Origin: Rosettibacter sp037481715
Lineage (GTDB): Bacteria > Bacteroidota > Ignavibacteria > Ignavibacteriales > Melioribacteraceae
Length of the DNA: 64,000 bases
Assembly (NCBI GenBank): GCA_037481715.1
Contig: JBBFLD010000004.1
Location: forward strand, 186,001 to 250,000
Direction: 5' to 3'
Shown here: positions 35,980 through 44,893 of the stretch, piece after piece
Numbering within the stretch: position 1 is the stretch's first letter
How the letters are laid out: the number at the start of each line of letters is the position of its first letter
Made by a program: the position numbers and the translations under genes
Notes under the pieces: generated by a model
Seen by the model: the letters and a program-made list of their open reading frames with translations, nothing else
Database searches by the model: none
Told to the model about the DNA's origin: nothing

Positions 35980-37233
35980 TTATGCAATTTTTCTGTCGGA
36001 TTCAATATAAATTGGTTTTTCACCTTTGGCAACAACATCACGAGTGATTAAGCATTTGTCAACATTTTCCATTGTTGGAATTTCATACATCACATCAAGC
36101 AATATTCCTTCGACAATTGACCTGAGAGCACGAGCACCGGTTTTTCTTTCAATTGCTTTTTTAACAATTTCATCAAGTGCAAGCGGGTCAAATTCAAGTT
36201 CGACTCCTTCAAGAGCAAATAATTTTTTATATTGTTTAATAATTGCATTCTTAGGCTCAGTTAAAATATTTTTCAATGCAGCTGGTCCTAATGAATGAAG
36301 TGGAGCAATAACCGGAAGTCTTCCAACAAGTTCTGGTATCAATCCAAACTTAATTAAATCCTCAGGTTGAACTTTTTGAACAAGATTATCTTTATCAATC
36401 TCATCAGCTTTGGACATGTTTGTATCAAATCCTATTGGATTGCGATTTATTCTTGATGCAATAATATTTTCAATTCCTTCAAAAGCACCGCCGCATATAA
36501 ACAAAATATTTTTTGTATTAACATTAATTAAACTTTGTTCTGGATGTTTTCTTCCGCCTCTTGGGGGAACTCCAGCAATTGTTCCTTCAAGAATTTTCAA
36601 AAGTGCCTGCTGAACACCTTCTCCTGAAACGTCACGAGTAATTGAAACACTTTCACTTTTACGAGCTATTTTATCAATTTCATCGATATAAACAATTCCT
36701 TTTTGTGCTCTTTCAAGATTATAATCTGCAGCTTGAAGAAGACGAACTAAAACTGTTTCTACATCATCACCAACATAGCCAGCTTCGGTTAAAGTTGTTG
36801 CATCTGCTATTGCGAATGGAACATCAAGAATTCTTGCCAATGTTTGAGCAAGAAGAGTTTTTCCTACTCCAGTTGGACCAATCAATAGAATATTGCTTTT
36901 TTCAATTTCTACATCATCAACATCAAAAAAAGAAGAAGGAGCATTTATTCTCTTATAGTGATTATAAACTGCAACAGCAAGAATTTTCTTTGCGAGTTCT
37001 TGTTCTATTACATATTCATCAAGACTTTTCTTGATTAGTTCTGGTGTTAATGATAAGCTGATAGAATCTTTTTTACCAAAATTTGATACATTGTTTTTTA
37101 ATATTTCAACACTTGTTTTAATGCAAATATCGCAAATGTAAACATCTGGACCTGCAACCATACTTGAGACTTCGCTTCCATCTCTTCCACAAAAAGAACA
37201 TCTGATTGTTTTGGGTTCTCTATGACCTGCCAT
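35980..37233 (-). CDS. clpX: ATP-dependent Clp protease ATP-binding subunit ClpX
   Basis: AAA+ unfoldase that feeds ClpP. 417 residues from the ATG at 37233. A TTG two codons earlier (37239) overlaps the upstream stop as TTGA and could be used instead; neither has a clear ribosome-binding site. The N-terminal zinc-binding domain is CSFCGRD plus CDIC (C12, C15 and a second pair near 32-35). The AAA+ core has LLIGPTGVGKTLLAQTLA, FAIADATTLTEAGYVGDDVE, IVYIDEIDKIARKS and GLIPELVGRLPVIAPL, followed by the C-terminal GARALRSIVEGILLDVMYE. ClpP is not in the window. It is last in the run nif3-...-clpX. Confidence 0.96.
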   Translation of the reverse strand: MAGHREPKTIRCSFCGRDGSEVSSMVAGPDVYICDICIKTSVEILKNNVSNFGKKDSISLSLTPELIKKSLDEYVIEQELAKKILAVAVYNHYKRINAPSSFFDVDDVEIEKSNILLIGPTGVGKTLLAQTLARILDVPFAIADATTLTEAGYVGDDVETVLVRLLQAADYNLERAQKGIVYIDEIDKIARKSESVSITRDVSGEGVQQALLKILEGTIAGVPPRGGRKHPEQSLINVNTKNILFICGGAFEGIENIIASRINRNPIGFDTNMSKADEIDKDNLVQKVQPEDLIKFGLIPELVGRLPVIAPLHSLGPAALKNILTEPKNAIIKQYKKLFALEGVELEFDPLALDEIVKKAIERKTGARALRSIVEGILLDVMYEIPTMENVDKCLITRDVVAKGEKPIYIESDRKIA

Positions 37234-37235
37234 AT

Positions 37236-39092
37236 TCAACCATTATTTGTTTGTAAATTATTTAAATATTCTCTTGCTTGTTCAAAATATAATGAATTTG
37301 GGAATTTCTCAAGAAGTTTTTGATAAATCTGAATAGATTTATTTTTATCTTTAATTCCATATTGATAAATCCTGCCCAGCAGAAAAAGTGATTTATCGCC
37401 AAAGATTCCAGTTTTTGATTTTTCCGATAAATCTTCGAGTATCTTAATCGCAACAGGTAAATTATTCAAAGCTAATAATGTTTCTGCAAGTTTATAACTT
37501 GCAAATTCATTTAGAATAAATAAATCTTTGTTATCTGCCAAAGATTTAAATATTTCTGCAGCTTCATTAAATTTTTTTCTGAATAAAAGTAAATCAGCTT
37601 CGGCATATTTAGACAAATTAATTGAATCCCGTTTTATTGCGTTGATAAGAGATAATAACTCTAAAGCATCATTTGCAAAATCACTCGATAGATTTTTTGT
37701 TGTTTCAGATAAGAATTTTACAGCTTCATTAAAATTGGACTGCCAAAAATTTATTTTAGCAATGAAAAAGTTTGCTTCTGACTTTTGATTTAAATTTGCT
37801 CTGCTGTTTAATAACACTTTTTCAAAAAGAGATTTTGCATTTTCAAATCGATTCTGATGAATTGCAATTTTACCTTTCTGAATAAATGACAAAATTGAAA
37901 AATCTGTGTTAGCTGCTCTTAAGTTTATCAAAGTATATAAACTTTCCGCTTTTTGAATATTGTTCAACAAATTGAAGTTAATTTCTGCTATTCTATATAA
38001 TGCCTGAGGATAAAAAGAACTTTGCGGATAATCTTTAACAACATCTTCATAAGATTTAATTATTTTTTTTATTTCGTCTTCATTAACAATTGTAATTTCT
38101 CTGTATGATTTCCATGAGTCAATTTCATTATTATATTTTTCATTATAAGCTGCTTCGAGTGCAGTTGAATAATAATACTTTATTGCCGGCATCATTTGAG
38201 GATTTGTGTTTTTCTTAATTAAATACTCAAATGCTTTCAAAGCTGCGGAATATTCTTTATTCTGTAATGCATTTTGCGCAAAAGAAAAAATTGTATTTCC
38301 ATTTCCATTTGTTTTTTCTTCATATTCAACAAGAAGCTGAAATGCAAGTTCATATTTCCCAATTAATGAATAATTATAAGAAAGCAAGTCATATAAAGCC
38401 GGCAGCGGTTTCTCTTTTATTTTTTTCTTAATTGCTTCGATAAACTGTTCAACTGCATTTTGATTATCTGAGTAATAATTAATTCTGATTTTTACATTTC
38501 CAATTTGTTCTGGCTTTTTAATTATTAAATCACAAAATTCATTCGCTGCATCTGTAAATCTCATATTTGCAAGATAGATATTAGCAAGGTCAATAGAAAA
38601 AATTTCAGGTTCATCAGATATTTCTTTTCCTCGCTTAAGAATTTCAATAGCCTTATCAAAAGCTCTGTTTTCAATTGCATAATTTGCAATTACTCTGAGT
38701 GCAACCATAGAAGATTGATTTATTTTTAATCCGCGTTCCCATGTCTCATAAGCTTTAGTTACATTATCAGACATGAAATACACCGAGCCAAGCAGTCCAT
38801 AAAGATTAATATCCTGAGGTGTTTGTTTCAATCTATTTTCAATTAACTCGGAGGCTTCGGAATATTTTTTTTGTCTGATTAAAATTCTTGTCAGCGCATC
38901 AAAATATGAATAGTTGTAAGAATTGATATTTAGAAGTTCACGCAGTATTGCTTCTGCTTTTTCAAGCTGTCCTGCTTCTTCATAACTCTGTGCTAATCTA
39001 AAACGATTGTCTAAGGATAAATCATTTTGTGCAAATGAATAAGATGATATAATTAATATTAATGCTGATGTTATAAAAAAATATTTAGTCAA
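37236..39092 (-). CDS. Exported TPR-repeat protein
   Basis: 618 residues from the TTG at 39092, which gives a good signal peptide (MTKYFFITSALILIISSYSFA); another TTG nine codons upstream (39119) is possible but would put extra residues before the signal. The mature protein is a long array of tetratricopeptide repeats, for example LAQSYEEAGQLEKAEAILRE, LYGLLGSVYFMSDNVTKAYE, FYPQALYRIAEINFNL and SLFLLGRIYQYGIKDKNKS; the last repeats resemble YbgF/outer-membrane TPR proteins. It overlaps the end of the FAD oxidase gene by eight bases and the clpX start region. It is probably a periplasmic or outer-membrane scaffold; substrate unknown. Confidence 0.83.
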   Translation of the reverse strand: MTKYFFITSALILIISSYSFAQNDLSLDNRFRLAQSYEEAGQLEKAEAILRELLNINSYNYSYFDALTRILIRQKKYSEASELIENRLKQTPQDINLYGLLGSVYFMSDNVTKAYETWERGLKINQSSMVALRVIANYAIENRAFDKAIEILKRGKEISDEPEIFSIDLANIYLANMRFTDAANEFCDLIIKKPEQIGNVKIRINYYSDNQNAVEQFIEAIKKKIKEKPLPALYDLLSYNYSLIGKYELAFQLLVEYEEKTNGNGNTIFSFAQNALQNKEYSAALKAFEYLIKKNTNPQMMPAIKYYYSTALEAAYNEKYNNEIDSWKSYREITIVNEDEIKKIIKSYEDVVKDYPQSSFYPQALYRIAEINFNLLNNIQKAESLYTLINLRAANTDFSILSFIQKGKIAIHQNRFENAKSLFEKVLLNSRANLNQKSEANFFIAKINFWQSNFNEAVKFLSETTKNLSSDFANDALELLSLINAIKRDSINLSKYAEADLLLFRKKFNEAAEIFKSLADNKDLFILNEFASYKLAETLLALNNLPVAIKILEDLSEKSKTGIFGDKSLFLLGRIYQYGIKDKNKSIQIYQKLLEKFPNSLYFEQAREYLNNLQTNNG

Positions 39093-40563
39093 AATATTTC
39101 TCGTAAAAAATATTGCCAATGTTCAAAATTTTATTCGGGTCGAAAATCAATTTTAATTTTGCCATTTCTCTTATAGTTTTTTCATCGTACATTTTAAGAA
39201 AGAAATCGCGTTTTAGTTTTCCAATGCCGTGTTCTGCAGAAATTGTTCCTTTCAATTGAACAGCTTTTTCACAAATTGTCATATAAATTTTTTTTGAAAT
39301 ATTGTATTCTTCTTCATTTTGAGGGAGCATATTCAGATGCATGTGTGAATTTCCAAAATGACCATAAACAACATAGTTCAAACCATAGCTTTCAACAATT
39401 TTTTTAATATCATAATAATAATCCTTAAAAACATCATCTGGCACAGCAACATCAGTTCCTACTTTTTTCAAGCCTCGTCGGGTTACATATTCATTTACTT
39501 TCCATGCAATTGCGTGTCGAAAATCTTTGAATTGTTCCTGTTCTTTTTTATCTGCGGCTATCCAGGAATTTTCTTCCATGCCAAAATGCTTATTGATTAA
39601 TTCCATCCATTGTGAAATTATCTCGTCCTCATTTTCATCAAGTTCCTGCTCGAACCAAACTGCTCCTTTTGCATCATTTGGGATATTGGGATAATCTTCT
39701 GATAAAAATTTGAGTGTGTAGAAATCAAAGAATTCCAAGCCTCTTGCAGAAATTAATGAGAGAGAACTTTCAATTCTTTTTTTAGAAATTGCTCTTGCTT
39801 CTTCAATAAAATTAAGAGCATTATCTTCATTATCAAAAAATATAACACATGATAAAATTTTCTCCGGGAGCTCAATTAATTTTAATTTTATTTCCGAGAA
39901 TAGTCCAAGCGTTCCTTCAGAACCAACAAACAAATCAATCAGGTCCATATTTTTTTTGCAGTAGTAACCTGCTGCATTTTTTGTATTCGGCATTTCATAT
40001 TGAGGCAATGTAAAGGAAATTTTTTTACCGCTTTCAGTAACAAGAATTGCATTGAAATCATCAGCAAAATATTGACCTCTTTGAATTGACAATTTATCTC
40101 CATCAGGAAGAATAATTTTCAGTCCAAGCACATAATCTCGTGTTGGACCATATTTGAATGTTCTCGCTCCTGATGAATTTGTAGCCACATTTGCTCCAAT
40201 TTGACAATTTCTTTCGGTTGGATCTGGAGGATAAAATAATTTTTGTTCTTCAACATAATCCTGAAAATCTTTGAGTATAACACCAGGTTGAATGAATGCA
40301 AATTTTTCTTTTTTATTTAATTCAATAATTTTATTCATATTTTCAAGAGAAATAACAATTCCTCCCTCCGGCACTCTTCCTCCAGTTAATCCAGTTCCAT
40401 TTCCTGATACTGTTACTCTTTTTTTATTTTGATTGGCATATTTTAAAATCTCAATAATTTCATCCTCATTAGAAGGGATATAGACAGCTTCACAATTGCC
40501 GCCGTAATTTGAAGCATCAGTCAAATAATTTTGAATTTCATCTTGATTTTGTTTTATCAGCAT
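39085..40563 (-). CDS. FAD-binding oxidase, GlcD/D-lactate dehydrogenase type
   Basis: 492-residue flavoenzyme of the VAO (FAD-binding type 4) family that oxidises 2-hydroxy acids such as glycolate or D-lactate. The FAD site is VTVSGNGTGLTGGRVPEGG (about 46-64), with IGANVATNSSGARTFKYGPT (about 128-147) next to it. The C-terminal cap ends with GTISAEHGIGKLKRDFF, characteristic of GlcD/DLD proteins. No iron-sulfur partner (GlcE/GlcF) is next to it; the protein may act alone. The gene lies 23 bases downstream of the Trm112-like gene. Confidence 0.85.
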   Translation of the reverse strand: MLIKQNQDEIQNYLTDASNYGGNCEAVYIPSNEDEIIEILKYANQNKKRVTVSGNGTGLTGGRVPEGGIVISLENMNKIIELNKKEKFAFIQPGVILKDFQDYVEEQKLFYPPDPTERNCQIGANVATNSSGARTFKYGPTRDYVLGLKIILPDGDKLSIQRGQYFADDFNAILVTESGKKISFTLPQYEMPNTKNAAGYYCKKNMDLIDLFVGSEGTLGLFSEIKLKLIELPEKILSCVIFFDNEDNALNFIEEARAISKKRIESSLSLISARGLEFFDFYTLKFLSEDYPNIPNDAKGAVWFEQELDENEDEIISQWMELINKHFGMEENSWIAADKKEQEQFKDFRHAIAWKVNEYVTRRGLKKVGTDVAVPDDVFKDYYYDIKKIVESYGLNYVVYGHFGNSHMHLNMLPQNEEEYNISKKIYMTICEKAVQLKGTISAEHGIGKLKRDFFLKMYDEKTIREMAKLKLIFDPNKILNIGNIFYEKYFD

Positions 40564-40586
40564 AAGTCCTTCAAGTTTGTTAAAAA

Positions 40587-40802
40587 TTATTCTGATTTAA
40601 TGCCGTGCCGTTTCATTATTTCTTTCCAGGTATCTAAATCCAATTCTTCAGATTCCTCGATTAACATAATCGGAATGTTGTTCTCAATTCTGTATCTTCT
40701 TCTTGTATTTCTGTCGGTAGATACAAGATAGTTATCATCCAAAACTAAATCTGCACCCGATACAGGGCAGCATAAAACTTCTAAGAGTTCTTTGGCAATC
40801 AT
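40587..40802 (-). CDS. Trm112-family small protein (UPF0434/YcaR-like)
   Basis: 71 residues. The fold start LLEVLCCPVSGADLVLDDN and the C-terminal YRIENNIPIMLIEE are standard Trm112/UPF0434. In archaea and eukaryotes Trm112 activates methyltransferases; in bacteria the role is unclear. The usual zinc-binding CPxC is reduced to CCPVSG and no second Cys pair is present, so metal binding has probably been lost. It stands 75 bases after the zinc-ribbon gene and 23 before the FAD oxidase gene. Confidence 0.82.
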   Translation of the reverse strand: MIAKELLEVLCCPVSGADLVLDDNYLVSTDRNTRRRYRIENNIPIMLIEESEELDLDTWKEIMKRHGIKSE

Positions 40803-40877
40803 ATTTAAAATAATTTTAATGAATTAAATATTCGAAAAGTTTTAAAACATTAAGAAGCAGAAAAATTTTTATCGGGA

Positions 40878-41615
40878 TTACAGCTGTAATTTTTTCTTGG
40901 CTTCTTCTGCGATTTCTGCAGAAACTAAAATTCTTCCACAGGATTCACATGAATAAATTCTTTTGTTCTGTTTAATTTCAAGCTGTCTTTGTGGAGGAAC
41001 AACATTATGACATCCCGAACATGCAGAACGAATTATTGTTACAACTGCTTTGCCGCCAAGTGCTTTTCGAATTCTCATGTAAGTTGCATAATCCTGCTTT
41101 TTAACTTTAGCAGCAACTTTTTCTCTTTTTTCTTTCAGCTTTAATTCTTCCCGTTCGTTTGCTTTAATAATTTGTTTTAGTTCAGATTCTTTTTCTTTCA
41201 GCTCTTTTGAAAGAGCAGCAAGCTGTGGTTCAATTTCTTCTATCTCTGCTTTTAATTTTTGAATTAAATCTTCAAGAGCAAGACTTTCACTTTCAAGTTT
41301 TTCAATTTGTTCTTCTGTGTGGTCTATTTCTTTTGTTAATGCATCATATTCTTTATTGTTGCGCACTTGATAAAGCTGGCTTTTAAATTTTTTCAAATTA
41401 GCTTTCAAGCGCTCAACATCTTCATCATTTTGTTTTCGTTTCTGCAGCGACTTTTTCTTTTCTGCTTCCTTAGTTTCTATTTGCTCTTGAATTGCATTAA
41501 TTTGTGCTGTCAGTTCATTTACAACAGCTGGAAGATCACCTCGCAAATCCTCAAGCTCGTCGAGTTGATCATCAATTAATTGAAGTTCATAGAGTGTTGT
41601 TAATCGTTCTACCAA
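40878..41615 (-). CDS. Coiled-coil protein with C4 zinc ribbon
   Basis: 245 residues. Residues about 10-180 form a long charged coiled coil; the C-terminus carries a zinc ribbon with four Cys (CSGCHNVVPPQRQ and YSCESCGRIL). Members are annotated as C4-type zinc ribbon nucleic-acid-binding proteins and commonly lie next to nif3, as here (12 bases after it). The start is TTG at 41615, chosen because AAGGAG stands eight bases upstream and no ATG is suitably placed. Function is unproven; RNA or DNA binding is inferred from the ribbon. Confidence 0.88.
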   Translation of the reverse strand: MVERLTTLYELQLIDDQLDELEDLRGDLPAVVNELTAQINAIQEQIETKEAEKKKSLQKRKQNDEDVERLKANLKKFKSQLYQVRNNKEYDALTKEIDHTEEQIEKLESESLALEDLIQKLKAEIEEIEPQLAALSKELKEKESELKQIIKANEREELKLKEKREKVAAKVKKQDYATYMRIRKALGGKAVVTIIRSACSGCHNVVPPQRQLEIKQNKRIYSCESCGRILVSAEIAEEAKKKLQL

Positions 41616-41627
41616 TTTAAGTACTCC

Positions 41628-42737
41628 TTAATGTTTATAAAACTTTATTGGATTTGTAACTTTCGAATATTTATAAACTTTTATTTTACTATTGCCAATA
41701 AAATTTTCTATTCTTTTCTTAACTTCATTCAAAATCAATACTTCAGTTTCGTAATGACCGGCATCAATCAGCAATATTTTATTTTTTGCCTGATGAAATT
41801 CATGATATTTAATATCTGCTGTAATAAATGCATCTGCATTTGAACTTATAGCATTGCTAATCAAATTTGAACCAGCACCGCCGCAAACTGCAACTTTCTT
41901 TATAATTTTATTTCTTCCACTACAATATCTTAGAACTTCTGTATTCAATGATTTTGATACATGTGATAAAAATTCTTCTTCATTCATTTCATCTTTTAGA
42001 AAACCAACAGCACCTGCTCCAAAATTTACATTTCGATTTTTCAAAGGATAAATGTCATAAGCTGGTTCTTCGTAAGGATGAGCCTTTAGCATTGATGAAA
42101 TCACTTTGTTCAGGTTCCACTGGTCGACAATAAATTCCAACCGAATCTCTTCAACTTTTTCGAAAACATTTTTCTTACCAACAGCTGGATTTGATTTCTC
42201 TGAGCCTTTAAAAGTACCTTCACCTTTTAATCTGAAGCTGCAATTTTCATATTCACCAATTATTCCCGCACCAGAAGAAAAAACAGCATTTGAAACTTGT
42301 TCTATATGATTTTCGGGAACAAAAACTGCTACTTTGAATTGGTTTGATTCTAAGTTCTGAAGAAATTTAATTTCTGTTAATCCTAATTTTCTTGCCAGTT
42401 CAAATGAAACACCATCTTTGGCAAAATCAAGATTAGTATGAGCAGAATAAACAGTTATGTTGTTTTTTATAATTTTTTGAATAAGTTCAGCTGTTGAGTT
42501 GGATTCAAAATCTAATTTGTAAATTGGATTGAAAATCAGCGGATGATGCGTAAAAATAAAATTACAATTTTTACTTATGGCTTCCTGAAGGACTTCGTCA
42601 GTTAGTTCGAGGCAGAGCATTATGTTTTTTACTTTTGTCCCCCGAGAGCCTATTTGAAGTCCTACATTATCTTTTTCCCAAGCGGCTCCTGGGGGGGACC
42701 AGCTTTCAATATATTCTGTCAGTTCTCCTGCAATCAT
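41628..42737 (-). CDS. Nif3-like dinuclear metal-centre protein (GTP cyclohydrolase I type 2-like)
   Basis: 369 residues, the long form with a PII-like domain inserted near 130-230. Metal ligands are seen in FIFTHHPLIFNP (His pair near 62) and YSAHTNLDFAKDGV (near 97) and, after the insertion, in AVCGGAGSNLI, ADIKYHEFHQA and LLIDAGHYETE. The family start ELTEYIESWSPPGAAWEKDN supports the ATG at 42737. No ribosome-binding site is visible; instead an intrinsic-terminator-like hairpin ends four bases upstream of the ATG. It heads the run nif3-zinc ribbon-Trm112-like-FAD oxidase-TPR-clpX. The biochemical role of Nif3 remains uncertain. Confidence 0.9.
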   Translation of the reverse strand: MIAGELTEYIESWSPPGAAWEKDNVGLQIGSRGTKVKNIMLCLELTDEVLQEAISKNCNFIFTHHPLIFNPIYKLDFESNSTAELIQKIIKNNITVYSAHTNLDFAKDGVSFELARKLGLTEIKFLQNLESNQFKVAVFVPENHIEQVSNAVFSSGAGIIGEYENCSFRLKGEGTFKGSEKSNPAVGKKNVFEKVEEIRLEFIVDQWNLNKVISSMLKAHPYEEPAYDIYPLKNRNVNFGAGAVGFLKDEMNEEEFLSHVSKSLNTEVLRYCSGRNKIIKKVAVCGGAGSNLISNAISSNADAFITADIKYHEFHQAKNKILLIDAGHYETEVLILNEVKKRIENFIGNSKIKVYKYSKVTNPIKFYKH

Positions 42738-42741
42738 ATAT

Positions 42742-42777
42742 AAAAAAAATGCACCCCTCTAAAAGTGGAGTGCATTT
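42742..42777 (-). terminator. Intrinsic terminator or attenuator directly before nif3
   Basis: On the minus strand arms AAATGCACTCC (42777-42767) and GGGGTGCATTT (42757-42747) pair over eleven positions (one G-T) with loop ACTTTTAGA, followed by a T-run (T8 counting three in the stem). The T-run ends four bases before the nif3 ATG. It may end ispG transcripts, attenuate nif3, or both. Confidence 0.85.
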
Positions 42778-42854
42778 CCCATTTGAAATTCTTTTTAGAA
42801 AACCCGTTAAGTATTTTTCTTCTTTTTATTGAATAATTGTCCATAAATCTATTC

Positions 42855-42885
42855 AAAATATATAATAATAGAACAAGAACTTCAA
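42855..42885 (-). promoter_or_regulatory. Predicted promoter of the nif3 run
   Basis: On the minus strand TTG (42885-42883), a 20-base spacer and TATATTTT (42862-42855), one mismatch from TAnnTTTG. It lies just after the ispG stop and would give a leader of about 110 bases that contains the hairpin before nif3. Confidence 0.45.
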
Positions 42886-42899
42886 GAATATTACCAATT

Positions 42900-44858
42900 T
42901 TATTCCTGTTCTATCCATTTACCATCCATTTTTATTAATTCTATGAGCTCATCTAATGCGTTCTGGTCGGGAATATTCCTTTTCACAATTTCTTTTCCTT
43001 TATACAAAGTAATTTTTCCTGGACCCGAACCAACATATCCATAATCGGCATCTGCCATTTCACCGGGACCATTTACTATGCATCCCATTATTGCAATCTT
43101 GACACCTTTTAAATGTTCTGTTCTTTTACGAATTTTATTTGTCACCTCAACTAAATCAAATAATGTTCTTCCGCAGGAAGGACATGCAATATATTCAGTT
43201 TTTGTAATTCGAACTCTTGCTGCCTGCAGAATTCCGAATGAAGTTTTGTTTATAAATTCTCTGCTGATATTATTTCTATTTTTATCTTTTGCATTTATCC
43301 ATATTCCATCTCCAAAACCATCAATAAACAAAGCTCCGAAATCTGTTGCTGAATAAAGTCTTAGCTCTTCTTCGTCAATGTTTTCATAAAATCTTTTAAT
43401 AATAACAGGATTTTTTATATCTCTTAGAATTAATTCAAAAAAGATTCTTCTTTGTTCAGCCATTCCGTGCAGATTATCTGTATTAATAACGAAAACAATA
43501 CTTGAATTGTTTTTAATATTTTCAAATTCGTTAGAAAAAACTTCATCAATTGTTAATCCTACAAAATTAATTACAAACGAGTGTTCTTTGGCTTGTAAGA
43601 ACTCAATTGGATTTTGATAAAATGGAAATCCTTTTGTTCTATCTTTTAATGTAATCCATTTTTCATAATCATAAATTAGTTTTAAGTTTGGCGGCGGTTC
43701 AAATGGAAATTCTTTTTTGCCAAGATAAATTACATCAGCAGCTGAATCTGTCAACATCCATTTATCCAATTCCTCTGAATAATTATAACCAATACTTTTC
43801 ATTAATGAATAAGAAATATTTTCTTCGCTGAAATCTGCAATAACTTTGGGAACTGTTGAGCCGCCTATGTTTGATACTTCAAAAGTTTCACGGCGTTTGT
43901 ATTCAAAAGGATTGATGGGATTTTCTTCAATTTCGATTATTGGTTTATGTTTTTCTCTTTCTTTATATCTATTGACAAGAATTTTTGCAACAGGAACTTC
44001 AAATTCTGGTTCTTCTGTTAATGATACACGAATTGTATCACCAATGCCGTCTTCAAGCAAAGTTCCAATTCCAGCAGAAGATTTTATTCTACCATCTTCA
44101 CCAAATCCAGCTTCAGTTACTCCAAGATGAAGCGGATAATTCATTCCTTCTTCTTCCATTTTATTTATTAGTAATCGATAAGCCTGAACCATTACTTGTG
44201 GATTACTTGCTTTCATTGAAAGAACAATGGAATGAAAATTTTCTTCTTTGCATATTCTTAAAAACTCCATTGCAGATTCTACCATTCCAAGAGGAGTATC
44301 GCCATACCGACTCATAATTCTGTCTGATAAAGAACCATGGTTTGTTCCGATTCTAAGTGCAGTTCCATACTCTTTACAAATTTTCAACAAAGGAATCAGC
44401 TTTTCTCGAATTTTTTCAATCTCTTCATTATACTGTTCATCGGTGTATTCAATAATTTGAAATTTCTTTTTGTCTACAAAATTCCCAGGATTTATTCTTA
44501 CTTTTTCAACAATTCGAGCTGCTACTTCTGCTGCATTTGGTGTGTAATGAATATCAGCAATTAAAGGTGTTTTGTATCCGCGTCTTCTTAATTCATTTTT
44601 AATATTTAATAAATTCTTTGCTTCGTTTATGCTTGGTGCTGTAATTCTGACGTAATCGCATCCTGCTTCAATCATACGAATCGATTGCTCAACAGTTGCA
44701 ATTGTATCCATTGTATTGGTTGTTGTCATTGATTGAATACGGATTGGATTATTTCCACCGAGAGGTACATCTCCAATAAAAACTTCTCTTGTTTTGTATC
44801 TCGAATAACTTGTAAGACTGTTACAATATTTCTTTATTGATTCAATTTTATTTTTCAT
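42900..44858 (-). CDS. ispG: 4-Hydroxy-3-methylbut-2-enyl diphosphate synthase (long form)
   Basis: Penultimate step of the MEP isoprenoid pathway, a [4Fe-4S] reductive enzyme. At 652 residues it is the long IspG found in Bacteroidota, Chlamydiae and plants, with an extra central domain (about 290-540) between the TIM barrel and the cluster domain. The N-terminal barrel has PIRIQSMTTTNTMDT, DIHYTPNAA and KVRINPGNF. Cluster ligands are C559, C562 (CPSCGRT) and C593 (GCIVNGPGE, with E600). It supplies the precursors for the farnesyl diphosphate used by HpnCDE. The gene lies 35 bases after the DJ-1/PfpI gene on the same strand. Confidence 0.95.
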   Translation of the reverse strand: MKNKIESIKKYCNSLTSYSRYKTREVFIGDVPLGGNNPIRIQSMTTTNTMDTIATVEQSIRMIEAGCDYVRITAPSINEAKNLLNIKNELRRRGYKTPLIADIHYTPNAAEVAARIVEKVRINPGNFVDKKKFQIIEYTDEQYNEEIEKIREKLIPLLKICKEYGTALRIGTNHGSLSDRIMSRYGDTPLGMVESAMEFLRICKEENFHSIVLSMKASNPQVMVQAYRLLINKMEEEGMNYPLHLGVTEAGFGEDGRIKSSAGIGTLLEDGIGDTIRVSLTEEPEFEVPVAKILVNRYKEREKHKPIIEIEENPINPFEYKRRETFEVSNIGGSTVPKVIADFSEENISYSLMKSIGYNYSEELDKWMLTDSAADVIYLGKKEFPFEPPPNLKLIYDYEKWITLKDRTKGFPFYQNPIEFLQAKEHSFVINFVGLTIDEVFSNEFENIKNNSSIVFVINTDNLHGMAEQRRIFFELILRDIKNPVIIKRFYENIDEEELRLYSATDFGALFIDGFGDGIWINAKDKNRNNISREFINKTSFGILQAARVRITKTEYIACPSCGRTLFDLVEVTNKIRKRTEHLKGVKIAIMGCIVNGPGEMADADYGYVGSGPGKITLYKGKEIVKRNIPDQNALDELIELIKMDGKWIEQE

Positions 44859-44893
44859 GGCATTTAATAAACAAGATTAAAGGGAAAGTAGTT

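Noticed and set aside
36642..37034. Open frame of 130 residues opposite clpX, and similar frames opposite etfA (3410-3808), pyrG (17299-17667) and ispG (43985-44317)
   Set aside because: All lie fully inside well-conserved genes on the other strand, have odd composition (for example His/Gln/Leu-rich) and no domain.
42680..42700. G7 run inside nif3 as a phase-variation site
   Set aside because: It encodes SPPGAAWEKDN, where Pro-Pro is expected in the family; the frame is intact and the run needs no slip.
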